A DNA stretch of 64,000 bases from Mesorhizobium plurifarium (GCA_000824785.1 CCNB01000043.1:108130-172129); one strand, 5' to 3'; counted from the stretch's first letter, positions 34,307 to 43,091 are shown. A program made the numbers and translations. Notes: generated by a model not told the origin, from the letters alone.

Positions 34307-34449
34307 GGACCTTTTCAGAATTCGCTCTGGCGAGTCGAATAGCGTGGTTTTCGAGAACCGGAGCGGAGCGTACTTAACGTACGTGAGCACCGGAAGCGCA
34401 GAAAACCGCGCTAGTCGGCCGCCAGAGTAGAATTATCAAAAGGTCCTCA
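34304..34449. repeat. palindromic element, family B copy 2, between convergent genes
   Basis: A 146-bp palindrome bounded by TGAGGACCTTTT (34304) and AAAAGGTCCTCA (34438-34449). Inner arms include CTCTGGCG / CGCCAGAG and GTGGTTTTC / GAAAACCGC; the centre is GAGAACCGGAGCGGAGCGTA then CTTAACGTACGTGAGCACCG, as at 24291-24429. The left end is the waaC stop codon and the right end is the greA stop codon. It would form a strong bidirectional hairpin in both transcripts. Confidence 0.85.
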
Positions 34450-34920
34450 GATAAACTGCACCTGGACGATCTCATACCCCCGCGCGCCGCCCGGGGCGTT
34501 GACCTCGATGGCGTCGCCGACTTCCTTGCCGATCAGCGCGCGCGCGATCGGTGACGAGATCGAGATGCGGCCGGACTTCACGTCCGCTTCCTGGTCGCCG
34601 ACGATCTGATAGGTCTTCTTTTCCTCGGTGTCCTCGTCGACGAGCACCACCGTCGCGCCGAACTTCACCTTGTCGCCCGAAAGCTTGGAGACGTCGATGA
34701 CCTCGGCGCGCGCAATCAGATCCTCGAGCTCGTTGATGCGGCCTTCATTGTGGCTCTGCGATTCCTTCGCCGCGTGATATTCGGCATTTTCCGACAGGTC
34801 GCCATGCGAGCGCGCTTCGGAAATCGCCTCGATGATACGCGGGCGTTCCTCCTGCTGGCGCCAGCGGAGCTCTTCCTTCAATGACGCGAACCCCTCGCCT
34901 GTCATCGGGACCTTGATCAT
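34447..34920 (-). CDS. greA: transcription elongation factor GreA
   Basis: A 157-residue protein, the normal length. The N-terminal coiled coil (MTGEGFASLKEELRWRQQEE, ISEARSHGDLSENAEYHAAK, with the tip acidic residues D and E in GDLSENAEY) enters the RNA polymerase secondary channel and stimulates cleavage of backtracked RNA. The C-terminal FKBP-like domain ends in YEIVQVQFI. The ATG at 34920 gives MIKVPMTGEGF. The gene is convergent with waaC. Confidence 0.96.
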   Translation of the reverse strand: MIKVPMTGEGFASLKEELRWRQQEERPRIIEAISEARSHGDLSENAEYHAAKESQSHNEGRINELEDLIARAEVIDVSKLSGDKVKFGATVVLVDEDTEEKKTYQIVGDQEADVKSGRISISSPIARALIGKEVGDAIEVNAPGGARGYEIVQVQFI

Positions 34921-35178
34921 ATGCCTGACCTTTCCTGCCGCCGCCCCCGTTTTCGGGAGCGGCCTTGTCGATAGGTACAAAAAGAAAACGGTCCGGCAGC
35001 CTCGGGCTAACGGAACCGTCTCACCACAATTTCCCTGAATATAGCAATCTTCGCGCGATTTTCACGCCCAAAAATGAAATTCGGCAAAATGATCACCGCT
35101 TTCGCGGGTCCGCGGCGCGCGGCAAACGAAAAACCGGCCGCGATTGCCCGCAGCCGGTTCGAAGAGCCTGGAAGCCTG

Positions 35179-35715
35179 TCAGCTCCTCAGGAAATGATCG
35201 ATCTGCTCGGACAGCATGCCGTATTCGCGCGAGCCCTTGCCGGTCCGCTTTTCGATTTCCTGGAGCTGTTGCTGCGCGCCGGCGAGATCGCCGATCTGCA
35301 GATGCGCTTCGCCGAGATATTCCCGCACCAACGTGTAGTTCGGGTCGATCCTCAGCGCTTCCTCGTAGTAGCCGAGGCCGACCGTGACGCGGCCCGAATG
35401 GCGGTGCGAATAGCCGAGATAGTTGAGGATGCGCGGATCCTGCTTGTTGGCGGCGAGCGTCAGCACCGAGATCGCCTCGTCATAGCGCCCGGCCATCGCC
35501 AGATCGTGTCCCGCCTCATAGATGCTGTCGTCGTCCAGCATGCCGTATTGCGGCTTCACGCATTTGTTCTTTTTCTTGTCCCAAACTTCGCCCTTCTTGC
35601 AGGTGGTGGTCGTCTGACCACTGCTGCTGCCGCCTTCACCAGCTGCAAAAGCCGGAGCAACGAACAGCGGCAGCGCCGCGATAGCCATGACCTGAACAAG
35701 CAAACGTCTGCGCAT
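35179..35715 (-). CDS. secreted TPR-repeat protein
   Basis: A 178-residue protein with a signal peptide (MRRRLLVQVMAIAALPLFVA, cleavage near AFA-AGEGG), a short Cys-containing segment (TCKKGEVWDKKKNKCVKPQY) and two or three tetratricopeptide repeats (YEAGHDLAMAGRYDEAISVL, ILNYLGYSHRHSGRVTVGLG, LVREYLGEAHLQIGDLAGAQ). It is a probable periplasmic protein-interaction scaffold. The ATG at 35715 is favoured because GGAGG lies eight bases upstream, inside the codons of an alternative start at 35727. Confidence 0.85.
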   Translation of the reverse strand: MRRRLLVQVMAIAALPLFVAPAFAAGEGGSSSGQTTTTCKKGEVWDKKKNKCVKPQYGMLDDDSIYEAGHDLAMAGRYDEAISVLTLAANKQDPRILNYLGYSHRHSGRVTVGLGYYEEALRIDPNYTLVREYLGEAHLQIGDLAGAQQQLQEIEKRTGKGSREYGMLSEQIDHFLRS

Positions 35716-35893
35716 CGAAGCCTCCATGAGCGTGACAATGGCAGATTAACGCCGCTCTGGCGCGGTTTCATCCCGAAATGCGAGCGGCTGCCGAACTATT
35801 TTCGATGGCCGGAAAGAAGCATTTACCTGCGGACGTGACGCGCGCTTTAATTCCGCTATCATCGCAGCCAAGCGCATCACGTGGAGAAGGGCC

Positions 35894-36319
35894 GTGCAGC
35901 AGCGCCTCGAGAAGGAGTGGGACCTTTCGATCGATCCGGACACGGTACGCCTGTTCATCCTCAAGGCGAAGGCGCTGAGCGCCGCCGTCAACGAGGACTA
36001 TGACGACGGGGCCGAGCACGAGGTCGAGTTCGACGGCGGCACGCATGCCAGCCACCACCATGACGGCCTTGTCGAGGAAGCCTCGGAAAACCTCACCGAG
36101 GAGGAATTCCGCGAGCTGATCAACGATCTTAACATCGACGAAGCGGCCGAGCTGATCGCGCTCGCCTGGGTGGGGCGCGGCGACTATGACGCATCCGAAT
36201 GGGCGGATGCGGTGGCCGCCGCCAGGGAGCGTCCCAGGAAGCGCACGGCCAAATATCTGCTCGGCCTGCCGATGCTTGCCGATTGGCTGGAGGCAGGCCT
36301 TGAAGCCATCGGCGCGTAA
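35894..36319 (+). CDS. DUF3775 domain protein
   Basis: A 141-residue acidic protein (SIDPDTVRLFILKAKALSAA, EFRELINDLNIDEAAELIAL, WVGRGDYDASEWADAVAAAR) typical of the DUF3775 family in alphaproteobacteria. The function is unknown. The start is GTG at 35894 (GGAGAAGGGCC upstream). It has a helical C-terminus (KYLLGLPMLADWLEAGLEAI). Confidence 0.8.
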   Translation: MQQRLEKEWDLSIDPDTVRLFILKAKALSAAVNEDYDDGAEHEVEFDGGTHASHHHDGLVEEASENLTEEEFRELINDLNIDEAAELIALAWVGRGDYDASEWADAVAAARERPRKRTAKYLLGLPMLADWLEAGLEAIGA

Positions 36320-36394
36320 CGCGCTGGTAACCGATTGTGATCGGCAAGGCATCTGGTGCAAGCAACTTCGCGCTACGATTGCCGTTTCGGGGCG

Positions 36395-37441
36395 ATGGCA
36401 ACGCTGAGCCTTTCACGACTTTGCAGACTGGCGCTGCCTGTGGCGGCCGCGATCCTGCTCGTTACCCCGGCCTCGGCCAAACATCATCATCGGCACAAAA
36501 GGCACGTGCCGCCGGCCAGCCAGAGCGCCGCTCCGGCTCCTGAAACGCCCCCGGCGACACCGGTTCCGGGGCCGCGTCCCCAGGATATGGAGAACGGCGC
36601 AGATAAGTCCGGGCAAGACAAAAGGCGCCTCGACAGCAATGACGACTTCCTCAACCAGGAGAAGTCGCATCCGAAATGGGACGCCCGCCCGCCACGTTCG
36701 AAGGGCGCTCAATCAGAGCCGCGGACGGAATCCGAGCCTGAGACGCCGGACGTCGTGCCGACGCCGCCGCAGAAGCCCGTCGAACTGGAGCCGGAGCCGC
36801 CGGAAACCGCGCCGCAGCCGCCGGAAAAACCCGAACCGCCGGGCGAGGAAACGATGCTTCCCGATCCGCGCTCGGCCGACATGCCGGCCGACAAGATGCC
36901 GGCGGAAGAAACCGCATGCCGCGAGCGGCTGAAGGCGCTGGGCGTCGAGTTCGAGGAGCACAAGGCCGAGCACGATGCGCAGATCGGCTGCTCGATCCCC
37001 TATCCGATCATTTTGAAGACGCTCGGCAAGTCCATCGGCATCAGCCCCGGCACCGAGCTCAACTGCCCGATGGCCGAGGCGACCGCGCGCTTCATGGCCG
37101 ATGTCGTCCAGCCGGCGACCGAGGCCGAATTCGGCGCCGATTTGAAGTCGGTCAACCAGGCCTCGGCATTCGTCTGTCGGCCGCGCAACGGTACGCGCAA
37201 GCTGTCGGAACATGCCTTCGGCAATGCGCTCGACATCGCCAGCTTCACCCTGTCGGACGACAGGAAGATCGAGGTCGGTCCGGCGCCGCCGGAGAAGGAT
37301 GCGAAGTTCCTCGCCGCGGTCCGCAAGGCTGCCTGCGGGCCGTTCAAGACGGTGCTTGGGCCGGGGGCCGACCCCGATCATGCGCTGCATTTCCACCTCG
37401 ATCTGGAGCCGCGCCGCCACGGCGGCACCTTCTGCCAATAG
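36395..37441 (+). CDS. extensin family protein, proline-rich
   Basis: A 348-residue exported protein: signal peptide (MATLSLSRLCRLALPVAAAI, cleavage near ASA-KHH), a His-rich stretch, a Pro/Glu-rich repeat region (PEPPETAPQPPEKPEPPGEE) and a C-terminal extensin-like domain with CRERLKALGVEFEEH, IGCSIPYPIILKTLG, SVNQASAFVCRPRNG, SEHAFGNALDIASFTL and DPDHALHFHLDLEPR. The His/Asp/Cys pattern resembles peptidase-like D-Ala-D-Ala endopeptidase folds and could bind metal. It is a probable periplasmic or cell-wall protein. A paralogue follows. Confidence 0.85.
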   Translation: MATLSLSRLCRLALPVAAAILLVTPASAKHHHRHKRHVPPASQSAAPAPETPPATPVPGPRPQDMENGADKSGQDKRRLDSNDDFLNQEKSHPKWDARPPRSKGAQSEPRTESEPETPDVVPTPPQKPVELEPEPPETAPQPPEKPEPPGEETMLPDPRSADMPADKMPAEETACRERLKALGVEFEEHKAEHDAQIGCSIPYPIILKTLGKSIGISPGTELNCPMAEATARFMADVVQPATEAEFGADLKSVNQASAFVCRPRNGTRKLSEHAFGNALDIASFTLSDDRKIEVGPAPPEKDAKFLAAVRKAACGPFKTVLGPGADPDHALHFHLDLEPRRHGGTFCQ

Positions 37442-37578
37442 GCGATTCCCGGAAGTCCTGGCCGCTTCGGGCCCAAGAACAACGCCGCAATTCCGCCCCA
37501 GGCATGAATGCCAGCGCTGATCTTTCCTTTACTGTTGAGGGTTAACCTTGTGCCATTCGGGGACAAGGACGCCCTTCA

Positions 37579-38406
37579 ATGGCTCGAAGACTTGGCGCTG
37601 TGCTGATGGCGGCGCGACGGAACAAGTGCGCGCGGATCGCGATTGTCGGGCTGGCCGCGGGCGCCATCGCGATGATATCGGCCTGCACGACCGGTGACGT
37701 CTTTGCGCTGCAGCCGGCCGTCGATGTCGGCAGCCAGACGGCAGCCGTGCCGCAACCCGACGCGCCGCAATATTCCGGCATGCAGCGCCTTGTTCCGTCC
37801 AACCCCTACATGACCCAGGCCGCCTATCCGCGCATGGATGAGCCGATGTCGCCTCTCGAGCAGATGCCGGCCAGCGAGATCGACTGCCGCAACGAGCTGA
37901 AGCGGATGGGCGTCGTCTATCAGGACGTCCAGCCGATCCATGAAGGCCAGTGCGGCATCGACTTTCCCGTAAAGGTCTCGGCGATCGGCAGCGTCGCCAT
38001 GAAGCCGGCGGCGACGCTGACCTGCAACATGGCCGCCACCTTTGCCGCCTGGACGAAGAACGAGCTGCAGCCGGCCGCCCGCTGGCGCTACTTCTCCGGC
38101 GTCAAGGCGATCCACCAGGGCTCCAGCTATTCCTGCCGCAACATCGCCGGTGAAGGTGTTTTGTCCGAGCACGGCAAGGGCAACGCCCTCGACGTCATGA
38201 GCATCGAGCTCAACAATGGCGACGACATCGACGTCCGCAAGCCCGGCCTGTTCGCTTTCCGCACGCGCGGCTTCCTCAACAATGTGCGCGCCGACGGCTG
38301 CGAATATTTCACCACGGTGCTCGGCCCCGGCTACAATTACGACCACCGCAACCATTTCCACTTCGACATCAAGAACCGCAAAAGCGGTTACCGCGCCTGC
38401 CGCTGA
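37579..38406 (+). CDS. extensin family lipoprotein
   Basis: A 275-residue paralogue of the preceding gene. It has a basic N-terminus, a hydrophobic stretch (IAIVGLAAGAIAMISAC) with lipobox ISAC, and the extensin-like domain (CRNELKRMGVVYQDVQ, CGIDFPVKVSAIG, SYSCRNIAGEGVLSEHGKGN then ALDVMSIEL, YDHRNHFHFDIKNRKSGYRA). The proline-rich region of the first copy is missing. It lies 137 bp after the first copy on the same strand. It is probably anchored in the envelope. Confidence 0.85.
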   Translation: MARRLGAVLMAARRNKCARIAIVGLAAGAIAMISACTTGDVFALQPAVDVGSQTAAVPQPDAPQYSGMQRLVPSNPYMTQAAYPRMDEPMSPLEQMPASEIDCRNELKRMGVVYQDVQPIHEGQCGIDFPVKVSAIGSVAMKPAATLTCNMAATFAAWTKNELQPAARWRYFSGVKAIHQGSSYSCRNIAGEGVLSEHGKGNALDVMSIELNNGDDIDVRKPGLFAFRTRGFLNNVRADGCEYFTTVLGPGYNYDHRNHFHFDIKNRKSGYRACR

Positions 38407-38474
38407 GGCGGCTCTGCCCCAAAACGGCCAACACCGCATAAAATGGTTGCGCAAGGATTTGGGAGCGGTTGGTC

Positions 38475-39182
38475 GTGGGTGAACGGAGCCTGAGGCGGCG
38501 CGCGGCGATCTGGCTCGCGGCGGTGTGCGCCTTCTATCTGGCGCTCGCCTATGTCGCCGCGCCGGAATTCTGGACCTGGCGGGAGCGCGGCTTCCGCACC
38601 CGCCCCTTCGAGATGGTGACGCATACGCCGCAGGGTATTCCCGGCGATCCGATCAATGTCGGCCTTGTCGGCACCGAGAAGGAAGTCGTCCACGCCTTCG
38701 CGGCCGCCGGCTGGGACACGGCCGATGCCGTGACGCTCAGGACCGCGATCGACATCGGCGAAAGCGTCTTGTTTTCCCGCCCCTACCCCGACGCGCCGAT
38801 GAGCCGCCTGTTGTTCGAGGGCCGCGCCCAGGATCTTGCCTTCGAAAAGCCGGTCGGCGGCAGCGCCGACCGGCGCCATCACGTCCGCTTCTGGCTGACC
38901 GACACAGTCGGCGACGACGGCCGCCCGCTCTGGCTGGGCGCCGCGAGCTTCGATCGCGGCGTCGGCCTCAGCCACGACACCGGCGCCATCACGCATCACA
39001 TCGGCCCCGACATCGACGCGGAGCGCGATTTCCTCATCGGCGACCTGGATGCCGCCGGTCTGCTGGCCTCGACCAGCAAGATACCGGGGATCGGCGCCAC
39101 CAGGACCGGACGCAATGGCGGCGGCGATCCCTATTTCACCGACGGCATGGCCGTGATTGGCGTGTTGAACACACGGGAGTGA
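38475..39182 (+). CDS. LssY-like C-terminal domain protein, membrane-anchored
   Basis: A protein of about 235 residues: one N-terminal helix (IWLAAVCAFYLALAYVAAPE) then a soluble LssY C-terminal-type domain with PGDPINVGLVGTEKEVVHAF, ALMSRLLFEGRAQDLAFEKP-type sequence, RRHHVRFWLTD and GDPYFTDGMAVIGVL. The function is unknown. The GTG at 38475 is favoured over a TTG at 38469 because GGGAG lies upstream at the right distance. Confidence 0.75.
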   Translation: MGERSLRRRAAIWLAAVCAFYLALAYVAAPEFWTWRERGFRTRPFEMVTHTPQGIPGDPINVGLVGTEKEVVHAFAAAGWDTADAVTLRTAIDIGESVLFSRPYPDAPMSRLLFEGRAQDLAFEKPVGGSADRRHHVRFWLTDTVGDDGRPLWLGAASFDRGVGLSHDTGAITHHIGPDIDAERDFLIGDLDAAGLLASTSKIPGIGATRTGRNGGGDPYFTDGMAVIGVLNTRE

Positions 39183-39215
39183 TGGCACGACGAAAGCCGA
39201 GCGGTGGCGCAGAGG

Positions 39216-39392
39216 TCACGCGGACGAAGACCCGGCCGGCGGCTTCAGGCTGTGCCTGATGGCTTTCGCTTCCCTGACCAGCGACGACCAATTCGATCCA
39301 AGCAGCGAGATCAATTCCAGCGCCTGCGTCTCGGTGATGCCAGTCTCTTCCAGAAGCCTCTGGACAAGGCCACGTTTCGGTTCGAGCGCCAT
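39216..39392 (-). CDS. 58-residue small protein, ETGITExQA family
   Basis: Translated directly: it starts MALEPKRGLVQRLLEETGIT and continues ETQALELISLLG, NWSSLVREAKAIRHSL, ending SSSA. It shares ETGITExQAxxLxxxxGxxxxSLxREA with the 58-residue protein at 41988. Both are helical and of the same length, so they form a small paralogous family. It is too short for usual gene callers. The function is unknown; a degenerate helix-turn-helix is possible. The ATG is at 39392 and the TGA at 39216. Confidence 0.65.
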   Translation of the reverse strand: MALEPKRGLVQRLLEETGITETQALELISLLGSNWSSLVREAKAIRHSLKPPAGSSSA

Positions 39393-39636
39393 TGGGCAAC
39401 CCCCAACGAGCTGTTATAACTATGTCATTTGATATTGGTTCCACTCTATCCCGTTGATTTTTAATAGGACGCTGTCGCCGAATTGGGCCGTCGTGCCCAT
39501 ATGCGGCTTGCAAACTCCAGGCCGATGCCTGCTTCGCCGGATGGTCTCGCCAGCCCTGTCTTGCTCCGGCCTGTCATCTTCCAAAAATACCGGCAGGCTA
39601 TTTTCGAATGCACTGCAGCAATGCTATTGACCGCCC

Positions 39637-40947
39637 ATGCTTTACGTTGAAATCGCCGTCGTTGCCGTCCTCATCTTGGTGAACGGCCTTTTGTCGATGT
39701 CGGAGCTTGCCATCGTGTCGTCGCGGCCCGCCCGCCTCAAGGCGATGATCGACCGCAACGTCAAGGGCGCCGGCCGCGCGCTGGCGCTAGGCTCCAACCC
39801 CGGCAAGTTCCTGTCGTCGGTGCAGATCGGCATCACACTCGTCGGCGTGCTCTCGGGCGCCTTCTCGGGCGCGACGCTCGGCGAACGGCTGGCGCAATAT
39901 CTGGCCTCGACCGGCATCCGCGAAAACATCGCCGACCCTGTCGGCGTCGGCATCGTCGTCGCTTTGATCACCTATGCCTCGCTGATCGTCGGCGAGCTGG
40001 TTCCGAAGCAGATCGCGTTGCGCGATCCAGAGCGCGTCGCGGCCCGCGCCGCGCCCGCAATGACGATCCTTGCCACCATCTCGGCGCCGCTCGTCTTCCT
40101 GCTCGACATTTCCGGCCGCGCCATTCTCTGGCTGCTCGGCCAGAGCGGCGAGGCGGAAGAAAAGGTCACCGATGAGGAAATCAAGATGCTGGTTGCCGAG
40201 GCCGAGCATCACGGCACCATCGAATCCGACGAGCGCCGCATGATCGCTGGCGTCATGCGCCTCGGCGACCGCGCCGTGCGCGCCGTGATGACGCCGCGCA
40301 CCGAAGTCGACTGGCTCAACCTGCAATCCGACGAAGCCGCGGTTCGAAAGCTTTTGATGGACACCCAGCACTCGCGGCTGCCCGTCGCCGACGGCAATGT
40401 CGACGCCATGGTCGGCGTCATCCAGACGCGCGACGTGCTGGCCGCCCTGCTCGCCGGCAGAGTGCTGGATCCGCGCCAGCATGTGCGCGCCGCCCCTATC
40501 GTGCATGACCAGGCCGACGCGCTCGACGTCTTGCAGAAGCTGCGCGAGTCCGATGTGCCGATGGCGCTGGTCCACGACGAATACGGCCATTTCGAAGGCA
40601 TCGTCACGCCGGCCGACATCCTCGAAGCCATCACCGGCGTGTTCCGCTCCGACCTCGAGGCCGGCGAGGAGGAGAACGCCGTCAAGCGCGACGACGGCTC
40701 CTGGCTGCTTGCCGGCTACATGCAGGCCGACGAAATGGCCGAGGTGCTCGGCATCGACCTGCCGGAGAACCGCGACTACGAGACCGTCGCGGGCTATGTG
40801 CTGTCGCATCTCCACCATCTGCCGGCGACCGGCGAGTGCGTCGATGCGCAAGGCTGGCGCTTCGAGGTGGTCGATCTAGACGGCCGCCGCATCGACAAGC
40901 TGATCGCCACCCGCCTGCCTGACGGCCATCGTCCGGTGGCGCGCTGA
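39637..40947 (+). CDS. CNNM/CorC-type membrane transporter (hemolysin C family)
   Basis: A 436-residue protein: an N-terminal DUF21 domain with four hydrophobic helices (VEIAVVAVLILVNGLLSMSE, VGVGIVVALITYASLIVGEL), two CBS domains (MTPRTEVDWLNLQSDEAAV onward; VHDEYGHFEGIVTPADILEA) and a C-terminal CorC/HlyC domain (WLLAGYMQADEMAEVLGIDL). It is probably a magnesium/cobalt transporter or accessory, in the inner membrane. It starts ATG 39637. It is divergent from the 58-residue small protein with about 245 bp between. Confidence 0.9.
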   Translation: MLYVEIAVVAVLILVNGLLSMSELAIVSSRPARLKAMIDRNVKGAGRALALGSNPGKFLSSVQIGITLVGVLSGAFSGATLGERLAQYLASTGIRENIADPVGVGIVVALITYASLIVGELVPKQIALRDPERVAARAAPAMTILATISAPLVFLLDISGRAILWLLGQSGEAEEKVTDEEIKMLVAEAEHHGTIESDERRMIAGVMRLGDRAVRAVMTPRTEVDWLNLQSDEAAVRKLLMDTQHSRLPVADGNVDAMVGVIQTRDVLAALLAGRVLDPRQHVRAAPIVHDQADALDVLQKLRESDVPMALVHDEYGHFEGIVTPADILEAITGVFRSDLEAGEEENAVKRDDGSWLLAGYMQADEMAEVLGIDLPENRDYETVAGYVLSHLHHLPATGECVDAQGWRFEVVDLDGRRIDKLIATRLPDGHRPVAR

Positions 40948-40995
40948 GGATCGTCTCCCCGATTTCTCGATAGGGCTGGAACTCCTGACATCCGC

Positions 40996-41424
40996 TCAGG
41001 CAAGCTGTTTGCGCAAAAAAATGCGCGCCTGTCCGTCGATTGCGAAAGGAATGCGGCCGAATTCGACGTAACCATGCCGGGCATAGAAGCCGGGGGCTTG
41101 AAAGCTGCTCGTCTCGACGACCGCGGCCCGGCAGCCGCGCCTTTTTGCTGCTTCCTCGACGGCTGCGAGCAATCGCGCGCCGTAGGATCGGCCGCGTAAA
41201 TACTCCGGCACGAAAAACATGTCGAGGAACAGCAGGCCGAGCTCTGTGCGACCCCAAAGCCCGCCGAGCGCCCTGCCCGAGCCATTGCACAGCATCGCGC
41301 CGATGGGCGCGCGGTCATCCACGCCTGTGGCAGCGACGTTATAGCGATAGAGCGCAACTGCCGCCTCGGCCTTGGTGGCCTCGTCGGCCAACGCCACTAT
41401 TCTCAGATGCGAGGTCTCGTTCAT
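40996..41424 (-). CDS. GNAT family N-acetyltransferase
   Basis: A 142-residue acetyltransferase with DMFFVPEYLRGRSYGARLLA as motif A and APGFYARHGYVEFG as motif B. The substrate is unknown. The ATG at 41424 is taken (MNETSHLRIVALADEATKAE). It is divergent from the GGCT-like gene. Confidence 0.85.
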   Translation of the reverse strand: MNETSHLRIVALADEATKAEAAVALYRYNVAATGVDDRAPIGAMLCNGSGRALGGLWGRTELGLLFLDMFFVPEYLRGRSYGARLLAAVEEAAKRRGCRAAVVETSSFQAPGFYARHGYVEFGRIPFAIDGQARIFLRKQLA

Positions 41425-41514
41425 GTCTGCCTGTTCCGAACTATGGCATGGACAATGAACTTCCGGCGTCGGCCAACGTTCCTTCCCGATGGTTTGGCCC
41501 GATGGTTTGGCCCG

Positions 41515-41940
41515 ATGATTTGGAAAGTCTTTGTATTCGGCACTTTGAAGATGGGCTTTCCCCTTCACGACCGGGGTTTGAGCGGGGCCGCGTTTCTCGG
41601 CAACCGTCGCACGCGTGAGCGCTTTCCAATGCTGATTGCCGGGCCTCGCTTTGCCCCGATGATGTTCAACGAACCGGGCGTCGGCTTCCAGGTCGCTGGC
41701 GAACTTTACGCGGTCGATGATCGCGCCCTCTTGCGCCTCGACGGAATTGAATCCATCGGCTCTCCCGGCAATTGGCGCGTGCCGATCGAGGTTGATCCGC
41801 TCGAGGGCGGGCCATCGACTGTGGCGCAGGTTTATATGAAATCCCGGCATCTGGCAGATCCCATCCATTCCGGTTATCTCGCCCGTTACAATGACCGGCG
41901 CTTCGTGCTTCCCGACGGGCATCCGCAGATCGCGCGCTGA
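41515..41940 (+). CDS. gamma-glutamylcyclotransferase-like protein
   Basis: A 141-residue protein of the GGCT/AIG2-like fold. It starts MIWKVFVFGTLKMGFPLHDR, the usual VFVYGTLrxG motif, and continues GELYAVDDRALLRLDGIES, including the catalytic-type Glu region (LDGIES). Related proteins release 5-oxoproline from gamma-glutamyl amines. The substrate is unknown. Just upstream is a tandem repeat of GATGGTTTGGCCC (two full copies plus a partial, 41489-41526) that includes the start region, so the exact start could be earlier. Confidence 0.78.
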   Translation: MIWKVFVFGTLKMGFPLHDRGLSGAAFLGNRRTRERFPMLIAGPRFAPMMFNEPGVGFQVAGELYAVDDRALLRLDGIESIGSPGNWRVPIEVDPLEGGPSTVAQVYMKSRHLADPIHSGYLARYNDRRFVLPDGHPQIAR

Positions 41941-41987
41941 GTGGAACCTTAGCGCTAACTTGCGGTTTCAGGGCATGGGACAAATCC

Positions 41988-42164
41988 ATGGCCGAGAGCA
42001 AGCAAGAACGCGACGCGCGACTGAAGGCGGAGAAGGAATTCCGGGTCCGGTTCCTCATGAAGGAAACCGGCATCACCGAGGCCCAGGCCCGCGACCTTGT
42101 CGACATGATCGGCATCGATCCGAACTCGCTTCTTCGGGAGGCGCGGCTGCTGAAGAAGAAGTAG
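41988..42164 (+). CDS. 58-residue small protein, ETGITExQA family
   Basis: Translated directly: MAESKQERDARLKAEKEFRV then RFLMKETGITEAQARDLVDM, IGIDPNSLLREARLLKKK, stop TAG at 42162. It shares the central ETGITExQA...SLxREA pattern with the small protein at 39216 and has the same length. Its N-terminus is charged and helical, its C-terminus basic. No function is known. Confidence 0.65.
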   Translation: MAESKQERDARLKAEKEFRVRFLMKETGITEAQARDLVDMIGIDPNSLLREARLLKKK

Positions 42165-42302
42165 ATGGAGTTCACCCTACGCAAATTGACTCGTAACGGT
42201 CACATTTCGAGCGTACTGTTTGTTCGTCGTCCGTACCGAATAGAGGCAAGCGGACGCTTGGAAGCGGCTATCATGCTTTCGCCCCTGTCAAGGGAGGCAA
42301 GC

Positions 42303-42497
42303 ATGCCGGCATGCGGTGTGGCGGATCCCGCCCAGCTCGACATTCTCACAAAAGCCTTGAACGACTACTGCGCGAGGCACCACATTGCCGACAAGGATGA
42401 GCGCGAACGTATCGCGCTCAGGCTCATGGCGCTCTTCGGACAGGGCGTTTCCGACCCTGGCCAGCTCTCGGCGGAACTTGAACGCGGTTTCGCGTGA
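42303..42497 (+). CDS. small conserved hypothetical protein
   Basis: A 64-residue soluble protein, MPACGVADPAQLDILTKALN then DYCARHHIADKDERERIALR. A strong GGGAGGCAAGC precedes the ATG at 42303; an in-frame ATG at 42273 lacks one. The IADKDERERIALRLMALFG segment is typical of a small conserved rhizobial protein of unknown function. Confidence 0.6.
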   Translation: MPACGVADPAQLDILTKALNDYCARHHIADKDERERIALRLMALFGQGVSDPGQLSAELERGFA

Positions 42498-42741
42498 TTG
42501 GCTCGGGCGCATGCGCGTGCCCGAGCCATCGATTGTCAATGTTAGCCGCCAAGGGCGAAGCTAACCACGTGTTGCCCTGGCGGCCAAGCCGCCGGGCAAG
42601 GCCCGGCCCGCAAATCCTGTGTCACCATGATAAGCGGGCCGGACCGCCTGGGTTCCGCTATCGTCCCATACAGCCGAATGAGGTGTTTAAGAAAATACCC
42701 ATATTATACTTACCATATTCAAGATTACTAATGTTGCTTTT

Positions 42742-43059
42742 ATGACCGGCCGCCTCGGTCTCTCCGCCGACTATGAGAGCGAGTGGAAGGACAAGGCGGG
42801 CCAGACGAGCCGCTCGCATGTCTACGGCATCGCCAACCTCTATTACGACTTCCTCGACGGCACCGATGTCGACGTTTCAGGCACCAGGCTGACCAGCAAG
42901 CCGCAGCCGCTTTGGGGCGGTCTCGGTTTCGGCGGCTCGTTGAGCTGGGCCGACGACCGCTACGCCGTCCATGGCGAGCTGCTCGCACGCTCGAGCCTCG
43001 AGGATTTCGGCGACAGCCATTCCTTCGGCGGCTCGGTCGGCTTCAGCGTGAAGTGGTAG
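42742..43059 (+). pseudogene. C-terminal remnant of an autotransporter beta-barrel
   Basis: A 105-residue fragment resembling the last strands of an outer-membrane autotransporter barrel: LGLSADYESEWKDKAGQTSR, YGIANLYYDFLDGTDVDVSG, LSWADDRYAVHGELLARSSL, SFGGSVGFSVKW, ending in the aromatic residue typical of outer-membrane barrels. There is no signal peptide or passenger, and the 200 bp upstream are noncoding and turn AT-rich just before it. It is probably a deletion remnant. Confidence 0.7.
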
Positions 43060-43091
43060 GCCGGCGACGATAGGTCGAAAAAGGCTGGCTG

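Noticed and set aside
39136..39513. 125-residue minus-strand frame
   Set aside because: The 58-residue protein in a different frame at 39216-39392 is better supported by similarity to its paralogue at 41988.
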